Shown one piece after another: positions 8,857-19,161 of a stretch of 64,000 nt of DNA; position 1 is the first letter of the stretch, and each line of letters begins with the position of its first letter. Source of the DNA: Trichoderma breve (Eukaryota > Ascomycota > Sordariomycetes > Hypocreales > Hypocreaceae); assembly GCF_028502605.1 (NCBI RefSeq), contig NW_026611593.1, positions 2,232,001-2,296,000 of the forward strand, in the 5' to 3' direction. The notes beneath the pieces were generated by a model. The model saw only the letters and a program-made list of their open reading frames with translations, did not search any database and was not told where the DNA came from. The position numbers were made by a program, and so were the translations under genes.

Positions 8857-11413
8857 ATGGAGATATCCTCCGATCTTTACCAAGTCACAACGCGGCACCC
8901 TCTTCCGCAACAGCCACCAAACGAACTGTTTCTCCCAAGACCAGTGCCCCTTTCGTGGCGAAAACCAACTGCAGCCATGAATGAAACCTCTCCCGATGAT
9001 GATCCTGAGAAATATCTAAAATGGTTTCCAGGAACTACTGAGCAAGAACAGCGATTTCGAAGATGGATCGAAGAAACCGATGAACCTCTCTTGTTTCCAA
9101 ATGTTTCCGAGTGGCTGTGGGAAAATGCCGATACTATTTTTGACGACCTCGACGACGAGGACGCTGTTCAAGATATTTTAGATAACATGGCCAAAGATTT
9201 CCAAAGGGTTAGTACTTAGCCCTCATCTTGCAAGTCGCTTGTCTAATAATATCACAGAAAATTTCTCCTACAGCCACCATCATGCTCCCAGGTTATGGCT
9301 ATCCCCTTGATATAATTCCTCGTGGCACTTTTCCATTCTTGGAGCCCTACAATGGAAATGGATGGGCTGCCACACCTCTCTTTGTGAGGGAGTTGTGCAT
9401 ATTGAAGGTTATCGAAGAAATCACCAACAAGCCGGCTTGGTGGGCCAACGTTCGCGATGTTCATACAACGGACAAGTGGAAAAAAGAGATTCTTGGGCTG
9501 AAGTGGAACAATTACATACTGCATGCTGACTTTACGCCTTCTATGGCTGACTGGGTATGCCATATTTTCCTTATGTCAGCTTCATGGCTTCCTGGAGTAT
9601 CATCCTCGATAATTGCTCTTAATTTCGGTCAACTAACCTACAATGAATGCATAGTGTATCGAAGAGCTAAAGCTCAAAGCGGACCTTTACCAAAAAACAG
9701 GCCTCATTCCTGTTTTAGACCACGCTGCTTGTGTTATAAAATCTGACAAGCTTGTACCCGAAGCCCTAAACCATGAACTCTCTATCGGCAGACAGAAACT
9801 ACTACAAGCCATATCTAATTGCAAAAGATCCCGCGGTGGTCTTGCTTTTGATTTGATAGATCCTTCTATATGCCCACTCATATATAACCGCTCTCGAATT
9901 CTTCCTGATCAACTTATAGACCTCGCCGATTGTCTAGAAGCTTGCGGTAGAGGGGATACTCTTGCAAGCCTTTGGGATCCGATGACCAGTAAAATCTGTG
10001 AGGATTTTGATGACTCTTTTCAATGGCTTCCATGCAATGTCATTATGGATGATTCCGGACAAGCCAAGATCAACAGTTACATCAACAACCTACACCCAGT
10101 AGAGCATGCCGATATGTATGCTACCATCGAAAAGTTCATCACCCTGGCTTTACCAGCCTTGGATATCGTATACAGATGGCCTAAAGAGTTTTCACATCAA
10201 CGAATAGGCGTGGAGAATATTTATTATGACTGTAAAACTCCGAATATTTGCCCCGAAGAAGGATGCAGTTGGTTGAACATGCCTCTACCTGAAGGTAAGA
10301 CATTGGCTTTCTAATAGATTCAGCTCATATATTACAGATTACCAGGCTGACAATTAATTCCACACAGTGGAAGCTTACCTTAAGAGAAAGAAGATCCACG
10401 AGGAGAAGGATGCACTCGAGAAGGAACAAAACCCGGAAGCAGCCGATGAAAAGCCTGTGTCAGTTACTCTGCCTAAATGTGATGAAAATCACCTGCTCAA
10501 TCTCAAATTGGAACGCAACGAGGACTATTTGGACAAGTTCCTACGCGATTGGATCCTTGAAGGCGATGAGATGTGTCGAGACATGCTGGACAGACATAGT
10601 AACCCCATTTTCAAGTGGTTCATCGAGACTCACCCTTTCCAGTTCCCTGAGCTAAGATCAACATCTTTCGATAAGCACGTTCGCTTAAAGTCATCTGACG
10701 TTCGCTCGTCTGCTTTCTTTCCACGAAAGAATAAGCATCTTCAGTTCATCGTTCAGCTGACTGAAATTCATCTTACCCCGGAAAATCCAGAGTACGATGG
10801 TGATGTGTGGGATGTGGATGGTTGGCGCAACGAACATATCGTGTCTACGGCCTTTTTATGCTACGATAGCGACAACACGACGGATTGTCACATATACTTC
10901 GACACGGAAATCTTACCAGGGGATAGACATACCGTGCCGGACCCTAATGGCGATGACCTCTTGCGGGCGTTTGACCTACCACCAGTTAGCTCTCGCCAAG
11001 TCCTAGGTCGAGTACTTGCTGGTCCTGGCCGAGCTGTTTTCTACCCTAACGTTTACAGACACCGCCAAGGGTCATTTTCACTTGCAGACCGCTCTCGACC
11101 GGGCTATTACAAGTTTCTTAAGCTATGTCTAGTTGATCCAGCCATCCCCATCATATCGACATCCAACGTCCCACCTCAGCAATTTCACTGGTGGACTGAA
11201 TGCAAAGTTCACCGCGAGGGAGTACGACTCGCCCAAAGGCTACCGCCAGAGCTGCGAAAGATTGTGTACGATTACGTAGATATGCCAATTGATAGTAAAG
11301 GGGCGGAAGATATTCGACGCCAACTCTTATGCGGTCGAATGGTAGCAGGGATTCGCACACCTTATGGCGAAGATGAGAAGAGATCAGGCTCAGATGAGTC
11401 TGACAATGAATGA
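8857..11413 (+). CDS. DUF4246 family protein, four exons
   Basis: Exons are 8857-9207, 9258-9554, 9655-10294 and 10368-11413, giving 777 residues. Introns of 50, 100 and 73 nt have donors GTTAGT, GTATGC and GTAAGA and branch-like CTAAT, CTAAC and CTGAC sites; all junctions keep frame. The start is the first ATG in frame (8857); ATG 8977 is an alternative. DUF4246 hallmarks run from GYGYPLDIIPRGTFPFLEPY (exon 2) to the C-terminal core: a WDVDGWRNEHIVSTAF segment (about 577-592), the PNVYRHRQGSFSLADRSRPG segment, and LVDPAIPIISTSNVPPQQ. The family is widespread in fungi and looks related to 2-oxoglutarate/Fe(II) oxygenases. The position where I recall relatives having WHVEG reads WDVDG here, so a putative metal His is replaced by Asp (see findings). 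No biochemical function can be assigned. Confidence 0.88.
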
Positions 11414-11815
11414 ATAGCTAGTGGTATCATGAAGATGAACGATACGCATCAACATCGAGTTAGATGACACTCGACTATGTAAGATCACTTTGGGCTTCAC
11501 AGTTGTGCTCACAACGGCCAGACACAGTTTAGAGAAATACAAGGCAGACATTCATTCTATGTTTTATGCATTCCCTTTTTGAAATTTCCAGTTCAACCTA
11601 TCAAACAAGTGTAGCGAGTTCCCTCCGTTTCCTCGCTCGATCGCCCGGGACTTTTTCTTCCATTACAAGAGAAACCCCCTCCTTTGATCCCATGCAAGCA
11701 ACACAAGGAGAAAAATAAAAGGGATTTGAAAACACAACAAGTAAAAGTGTTCAAGAGATCAAATTCGGACGCCCTACCAGCCACCACCCCCTTCTCGTAA
11801 TCATATGCTTCCACC
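11414..11815. other. Convergent 3' region
   Basis: This is the 3' flank shared by the DUF4246 gene (+) and eIF3c (-). It is AT-rich in part and presumably holds both 3' UTRs. Nothing else is seen. Confidence 0.4.
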
Positions 11816-14536
11816 TTAACCACGGACGGCGGCTCCCAGAGCTCCGCCCGTGAACTGCGTGCCACCAGCCTGTCGCTGGGGGTTGCCGCCACCGCGAGGG
11901 CCTCCTCTGCCACCGCGGGCACCTCCTCTGTGGCCGCCACGGCCTCTGCCGCCTTGTCTCTCAAAGGCACTTGATGTGCCCTGTGTGCGCTGCTCCAATG
12001 TCCGCTCGTTGGTCTCGATGAGCGCGCTGGCCTTGTCTGATAGAGCGAGAGCCAGGGACTGGAGTCTGCTGAGCTCGACGCCCTTGCGGAAGATCACGTT
12101 GTTGGTGACCTGGTCGAGGGAGGCAGCGAGCTCCTCGTGGCTGATCATCTTGCTGATGACGGCAGCCACCTTGGTGGAGTCGAGCTCGAACATGCTGCTG
12201 AGGGTGTCGATGGCGAGGGTGTCGTAGAAGGGGGCGTAGGTGAAGAGGTATGTTCGGAGACCCTCCTCCTGGATCTGCTTGGACAGCATCTCCTTGATCT
12301 CATCGGTGTTGGGCATCAGGTCCCAGATCTTAATGCTGTGGATGTAGGTAATGGACTTCTTCCACTCGCCGGCAGCCAGAGCCTTGGAAGCCTGCATCAC
12401 GTGGTCACGAGTGTTCTCGGGAGGTCCAGTGAAGATCTGTCTCTCGTGGTACTCGAGCATACGGCGGTAGGTCTTGCTGATGACACGCTTCTTGACATCG
12501 GGGGAAGAGCCAGTCTGGGCTAGGAGGGGAATCTCCAGAAGCATGCTGCAAGTGAGATATACGCACTCGAGCAGCTCCAGATTGATGTGCATGTGGAAGG
12601 GCAGCTGGCGCTGCTTCTCAAGGCGCTCCTGCTCGGGAGAGACCTGGCTGTATCGCTGCATCATAACACCCTGGGCGAGCAGCTCCTTTTGACGGCCGCT
12701 TCCGCAAATCTCCTGCAGGGTGTTCTGAGCGTCGTAGATGAGCCCCTTGCGGAAAGCGCAGAGACCGACTTGAACAAGGGTTCGGTTGTACAGGATCTGG
12801 CTCTGGATATCGAAGCCGGTAACAGTCTCCTGCAAGTGAGACATGAGCATCATGTCGCGAGCCTTGTAGTACTCGTCGTGGAGAGCGAGGAAGTAGACTT
12901 GGGAGAGCAGGGCTCTGGCACGAAGGATACCCTCGCTGTGGGCGTAGAGGTAGCCGCAGAGGACGTTGACCAGGGAAGTGGGGTCCTGGGCTTGAGCACG
13001 AGGAGTAGTGGTAGAGTCGACGTTCTCGCCAACGGCCTTCCAGGAGTTCTCCTCGAAAGTCTTGACAACTTGGGCGGGCTATATATCACGTTAGCAACGC
13101 ATCTTAAACAATGGAGATGAAAGATTCCTTACCTTGAAATAGACGTGCTCCAGTCGTCGCATGACAATTCGGTTAACGCTGTCCTGAGGAACCTCAATGG
13201 TCTCGTCCTTCTTCAAGGCCTCGTAGTACAGGAGACCGCGGAAGATGACGTTGTACAGAGCACCCTCATCCTGCAGACGCTCGATATACTCTGAGGTGTG
13301 GGGGTCGATGCTCTGCAGAGATCGGTGCAGCTCGTCGTCGAGTCTCTCGACGTAGGAGACGATGCTGCCGGCGACCTTGATGTGCTTCTCACCGGGCTGC
13401 AGAGTAGGAGGCTTCTCATCATCATCCCACTCCTCAACGTTCTCGAGAACGACATACTCGGAGGTCTCTGAGAGAAGGGTCAGGAGCTGAGACAGTTCCT
13501 TCTCAGCGGCCTTCCAGTGCTCCAGGGGCATAACGTTAGTAGTTCCAGAGCCAAGGTCGAATCGAGCAGAGACCAGGGTCAGAAGAACGCGAATCTTCTG
13601 GTAGGGGGTGTTGGCGATCTCGCCGAGTCTCTCCATAACCTTGATCTGCTCAAGTCTGTCGGTGTTCTTCTTTCCACGAGTCTCCATAATGCCTCGCAGG
13701 TGCTTGAAGATGCTCTCAGGGGTGTACTGCAGGGTACGGCCGCCCTTTCCAACGGTGGCGAATCCCTCATCAGCGACCTCCTCAGCGCCGGCAGTTTCGT
13801 CGAACTTGACGGCCTTGGGGGCCTTGGGCTGGGGAACCTCCTCCTCCTCATCTGAAGACCACAGGTAGGTGTCCTTGTCCTCTCGGTAGACGGCAATCTC
13901 ATCTTGGTAGTCCTTGTTGGTCTTCTTGACCTTTTGCTTGACGGCGTTGAGAGCACGAGCCTGGGTGGCGTTCATCTTCTTGGGGGTGACCTTTGCCTTT
14001 GCAAGAGCCTCATTGACGGATTCCTCGATCTCAGCAATGACCTTGATGTAAGGCTTGGGTATTCTGCTGCCGGCAGGAAGCTTGGTCACTTGTCGGTTAA
14101 GCTTGTCGAATTCTGTTTGGAAATAACATTAGCGTGTGTTGTTCGGTCATCGCGTCATGATTGTTGCCATACCGGTAGAGATGAGAGACCAGTCGCCATT
14201 CTTCTGACCGTTCTCAATCTGCTTAATCGACGTTTCGAGCTCGTCCAGTCGCTTGACCTGTGCGCTCTTGACCTTGTCTCGGACCTCATCGTCGCTACCC
14301 TCGCTGTCGGACGCAACGTTGTCTCTCAAGAATCGGAAAGCTCCCTGCTTCTGGTCGCCGCCAGCATCCTTGTCGTCATCTTCACTTTCCTCGTCGGAGT
14401 GGTCGAACTCGTCGGATTCTTCTTCGGACTGTTCCTGGTCGAGTTCCTGATCCTCCTCTCCGGAGTAGAGTTCTTCCTCGTCACTGGAGCTCTCGCTGGA
14501 GCTGTCGTCACCGCCGCTGCGGAAAAAGCGAGACAT
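11816..14536 (-). CDS. nip1: Translation initiation factor eIF3 subunit c (NIP1)
   Basis: Three exons: 14536-14173, 14112-13133 and 13078-11816, giving 868 residues, the expected size for fungal eIF3c. Introns of 60 and 54 nt have donors GTATGG and GTAAGG and branch sites GCTAATG and GCTAACG. The start [20 protein letters not shown] is the typical eIF3c N-terminus. A long acidic Ser/Glu/Asp region (about 9-80) follows, the part that in yeast binds eIF1 and eIF5. The large helical middle follows in exon 2, and the PCI region lies in exon 3. The C-terminus is Arg/Gly-rich ([19 protein letters not shown] and on). The protein is a core subunit of the cytoplasmic eIF3 complex, in start-site recognition. 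It is divergent from ISA2 across 405 bases. Confidence 0.97.
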
Positions 14537-14941
14537 GTTGGCGGATCGTATTCCTTGTCTTCGGTTGATCAAATATCCCGGTCGAAGGTGTCGCAAGATT
14601 CGGGAGCCAGGCCAAGGGCAAAGACTCTCCTTCGAGGTGCGCGGGGTTGGTTCAAAAGTCGAGGGTCAAAAATTCACTGATTTTTGGTGGGAGGTGGGGC
14701 GGCATCTTGGGGCTTAGCGAGTGCACTTTGCACTTTGCTGCTGACTAAGGCCATCTGACCACTAGCATGTAATCGCTGGGAATGGCCGGACATTTGCCGC
14801 TGCTGCCTCTGTGCCTGAGATGGCTGACATCAGCAGCGGAAATAGACGGCTGGATAATGTTTCTCGATGTCCTCGGCAGAACTCAGTCTTGAACTCTGCC
14901 ATGTCCACAACAGATATAGGGTTATCTGATTGACGTCCACG
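14537..14941. promoter_or_regulatory. Shared divergent promoter region, eIF3c / ISA2
   Basis: The 405 bases between two start codons facing away from each other must contain both promoters and 5' leaders. I see no obvious TATA box close to either start. Confidence 0.4.
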
Positions 14942-15743
14942 ATGATATCGCTACGCTGTACGGAGGGCGCCTCCGCCGCGCGATCCTTTGTCCAGCTTGC
15001 CAAGCGACGGTATTCAGTGGCTACCGCACATGTACAACAAACGCCTCTAGAGTTTCTCATACCGCGGGGAGCTTCTCACTCTTCACGACTACGGACGATC
15101 AGGGTCTCTCCTCAATTTGGAAATGGCATATCGATGACACCAGTTCCCAGAACATCCGTTCTTTCAATAGGCCGACAGCAGACCAGCCGGTCATTCACAG
15201 CATCCGCCACCCGACTGGCCACAATATGCGTACAAAATCCCGTAAAGGGCGAAGATGGCAATGAGATGAAGTTGGAAATCACTTCAAGAGCAGCTCAGGT
15301 ATGATTTATGCCCTTAAGCCTGCATTTATTCATTATACTGTTTTGACCTCATTGCTTACAAATTCATACAGCGACTCTCTGAGATCATGGCCAAGGACAA
15401 GAACCCGAACCTAGCCCTGCGCATTCGAGTTGAGAGCGGAGGCTGCCACGGCTTTCAGTACCTTATGAGCCTCATTACGATGCCCACAGGAGAAGCACGC
15501 GAAGCTTCTACAATTATCTCCGAGGAAGACAGCATCTTCCAATACGTTCCGGACGAGGCCAACTCTGCTACTCCACCCGCCGATAGCCCGAAAATCGTAC
15601 TAGACGAGCCTTCTCTGGAGCTTCTGACGGGCAGCAAGGTGGATTTTACACAAGAGTTGATTGGATCGCAGTTCAAGATTGTTGATAACCCATACGCAAC
15701 AAGCAGCTGTGGGTGTGGGACAAGCTTTGATATCAAGGCGTAG
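14942..15743 (+). CDS. isa2: Mitochondrial iron-sulfur assembly protein ISA2
   Basis: Exons are 14942-15298 and 15372-15743, giving 242 residues, with a 73-nt intron (GTATGA donor). The first about 110 residues are basic, Ser/Thr/Arg-rich and poorly conserved in character, as expected for a mitochondrial presequence. The A-type scaffold domain begins near EMKLEITSRAAQ and continues in exon 2. The family's three cysteines are present: one in ESGGCHGFQY and two in SSCGCGTSFDIKA at the C-terminus. ISA1/ISA2 with IBA57 are needed in the mitochondrial matrix to make [4Fe-4S] clusters for aconitase and lipoate synthase. ISA2 rather than ISA1 is favoured by the insertion between the FQY segment and the C-terminal half, but this is a judgement by eye. 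Confidence 0.92.
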
Positions 15744-16071
15744 AGCATATTAATTTCCATGTACAATTACCCATCTGCGTAGGAGTGGAGAGCCTGACTA
15801 ATAATCGCCACTCAATGGTTCACTAAAAGATTCAATAGGCTGGGATATCCTACAAGAGCAGATAATGAGACACGAAGATACAATTGCATATCACAGGTAG
15901 ACAGTTATTTAGAAGCAATTTGAGCATCACACGGCATGGAAACTCGAGTGTCATTCATCGAAGAGTCAATTTATCAAAAGCCAAGTCGCGATACCAACGC
16001 CGAGCAACCATGCATGATATTTCCTTGTTCCCACTCCCAAAATCCGTAAACCCATTTTTGTTTTAATTGAC
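15744..16071. other. Convergent 3' region
   Basis: This lies between the 3' ends of ISA2 (+) and RPL7 (-). It presumably contains their 3' UTRs; no further feature is seen. Confidence 0.4.
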
Positions 16072-17608
16072 TTAGTTCATCTGGCGGATGAGACCGTTGA
16101 TAGCCTCCTCACGGTTGCCAAGGTCACCACCCTCAATGAAGTGCTTGAACTTGCGGGGACGGAAACCACCGTTGGGGTTGCTGAGCTTGAAGGGCCACAG
16201 GAAGTTGGCAGCCTGCTTGAAGTTGGGGCCAACGGTGAAGATCTCGTGGACGAGATCCTCAACGCAGATGATGCCGTACTTGCCGAGGTTCTCCTCAACG
16301 ATGGAGTTGTCGGTCAGGGCAACGCGCTGCTTGTCGACCTTTCCGTATCCACGCTTGTAGATGAGCTCCTTGACGGACTTCAGGTTGGGGTAACCGTAGG
16401 CGATCCAGGGCTCAACGATCTTGAGCATCTCAGTGATGGCCTTGGTGACCTTCAGGAAGACACCGTTGTTGATCTGGAGAAGACGGAGCAGCTGGAGGAC
16501 CTTGCGGGGCTTAGGGGGCATCTTGTTGATACTGGAAATTTTGTTAGTTTTCAAAGGTTGCCAAAAAGATGTCGAGTTCACACATACCCCTTGATACGGA
16601 CGACGAAGATCAGCTTGGCCTCAGCGGGGATGTAGGCAGAGTCGTCGGCCTTGGCGGCACGGCGAAGGCGGATCTTCTCACGCTCAGCGCTGCGGTACTC
16701 CTGAACGTACTTCTCAGCACGCTTGAAGATGACACCACGCTTCTCCTTGTTGGCCTATTGAAAGTCATGTTAGCGATGTGCTTTACACAGAAAACTGTAG
16801 CATAGCCAAGAGTATTCCAAATCAAGTATCAGACCCGAAAGAAGGTTAACGATCAACGACATCGACACGCTGTGTCTAGTTGACGGTATGTTGTGCATCA
16901 TGAAGATATTGGAAGGAAGAGATATTATACATACAGCCTTGCGCTTCTCAACAACGGCAGCACGCTCAGCGCGAGCCTTCTCCTGGCTCTTGCGCTTCTT
17001 GAGCAGGGTCTCAGGGACCAGGACGTGGTCGTTGGTAGGGACGCTATATTCAAAATTCAGATTAGTACGTAGTCCGCCATACAGTTGTATGGAACAGAGC
17101 GCCGATGCAAGAACTGTAGCTGAAATGCGACATTCTCAACAAGGCTGACTCGAGCTGAATTTGATCGGTGAGATAGGCGACAATGGCACGCATGTTCCAG
17201 CGATGCTCAATTGAAGCCTGTATTCCACTCATCCGACAACACCTCAGACAAGAAAAACTTGTCCAAGAACGAAAAAGTCGTGGGCAATAGCAGCAAGGCC
17301 ATTTTCAGACCAGAGCCAATTGCCTTTATACGACAATGAATTTAAGAGAGAAGACGCATAAAGAGCGATTCTTCATCTCCAACACCCCATGGCGCCGTCT
17401 CTCAGCTCGCAGGATCTGATTGAACAAAATCTTGAATAACTGAGGGAGACGCCTCGGGAGGGATCGAGCTGGCAGGCCGATCTTTTCACGAAGAAAAGCT
17501 TTTCATCGGCTGCCCAGCGAGAGGACCACGACAATCTGCAAACATATCGAGACCGGGCATCTGCCCCGTATCGCAAAGCGTTCAGGGAGGAGGCACATAC
17601 GTAGACAT
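16072..17608 (-). CDS. rpl7: 60S ribosomal protein L7 (uL30)
   Basis: Four exons: 17608-17601, 17043-16935, 16754-16588 and 16531-16072, giving 247 residues. The first exon codes only MST minus one base. It ends at GTATGT and is followed by a 557-nt intron, giving [17 protein letters not shown] on splicing. The later introns are 180 and 56 nt; the 180-nt one holds a predicted snoRNA. The protein has the basic N-terminal extension ([22 protein letters not shown]), the uL30 core ([24 protein letters not shown]) and the eukaryotic C-terminus ending in [12 protein letters not shown]. It is a structural component of the large ribosomal subunit. Its start faces that of RPS14 364 bases away, suggesting a shared promoter. 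Long first introns are common in fungal ribosomal protein genes. Confidence 0.97.
16817..16912 (-). ncRNA. Predicted box C/D snoRNA (snR39 family) in RPL7 intron 2
   Basis: Inside the 180-nt second intron of RPL7, read on the minus strand, ATGATGC at 16901-16895 matches box C (RUGAUGA) in six of seven positions. CTGA at 16832-16829 matches box D. The outer flanks, CCAATATC (16912-16905) and GATTTGG (16823-16817), can pair over seven base pairs with one bulged T. The bases just before box D, TCTTTCGGGT (16842-16833), are complementary to the conserved LSU rRNA segment GACCCGAAAGA. The fifth base upstream of box D faces the G of ACCCG, which by the D+5 rule corresponds to yeast 25S Gm805. In yeast the RPL7A and RPL7B introns host snR39 and snR59, which act on the same rRNA helix. 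Host, strand and target all agree. Confidence 0.72.
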
Positions 17609-17972
17609 TTTGGCGGCGGCTGATGGCGATGTCTGATTGTATCGTCGAAGCTGTGCTTGAAGGGAAAGAAAAAAAGACCAGAGGAGGGAAGAAAAAAAAA
17701 GAGGGAACAGTACCTCGCTGGTGGAGCTTGCAACGGGTCCCACTCTCGAAAATTTTGGTGTAGGGCAGGGCTTGTAGGAGCTCAACGCCCAATTTATTTC
17801 GCTGTGAATTTTTTTGTGTGGGAAATTAATTCTGCCGCGCCCCACCGCCCCTCTAACCGCCCTCGCTCGCTGCAACCACCACTCCAGCGCATCACGGCTT
17901 CTTTTTTCTTAGTGACTCGCCAGTTCTCAACAGCCCCGTGACGAATAACCAGACGTCGACAAATTCCTCAAA
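17609..17972. promoter_or_regulatory. Bidirectional promoter region of RPL7 and RPS14
   Basis: There are 364 bases between the divergent start codons of two ribosomal protein genes. The region has A/T-rich and C/T-rich tracts (for example the poly-A run near 17692-17700 and the C-rich stretch near 17838-17890). It must contain both start sites and probably shared ribosomal-protein control elements, though I cannot name a specific factor site. Confidence 0.6.
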
Positions 17973-18655
<683 letters not shown>

Positions 18656-19161
18656 TTGCTGTATTTTTTTTATACAAACAAAAAAAATATGGCATTTGCA
18701 TGCTTGGCGAACCTTTGGTTTGGGATCAAGGCAGGAGTTTCGCTATCTGGTTCTTTTATGTGGCGTTGAGAAAAAACGAGGAGAACGGCCCTTAAAGCCT
18801 GGTCTCCAATTCTACCACGCTCTGCTCAGGTTCCTTTGTCCTTTTTATTAGAAAGAGGATATATGGCTTGATGTTGATGCAGTAGACAGTTACAATTTCG
18901 CCCGAAGAAGGCTATGAAAAGTTATCTTCCTGTCAGAGTAACACTCTTCTGTGAGATGTGCCACATGTGATTCTTGAATCTGAATGAGCAATGATGACTG
19001 TATGAAGCAAATGTGTTATGATTAAGTCTACTTGATATGTGTTCTAACACTCCCATATTATCCTCGTCTCCGAGTCTTAAGTCCAGACGCCATGCTACTT
19101 ATTATAAAAAGATATTGAACTTTTCAGAGCATATCAAATGCTCCCAGATTAAAATCGAAGC
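18656..19161. other. Convergent 3' region
   Basis: This lies between the 3' ends of RPS14 (+) and the Rad26-type gene (-). It is T- and A-rich just after the RPS14 stop and presumably contains both 3' UTRs. Nothing else is seen. Confidence 0.4.

Noticed and set aside
12137..14680. Long plus-strand frames inside eIF3c (Leu/Val-rich)
   Set aside because: They are mirror frames of the acidic and helical eIF3c coding sequence; the Leu/Val richness is the complement of Glu/Lys/Asp codons.
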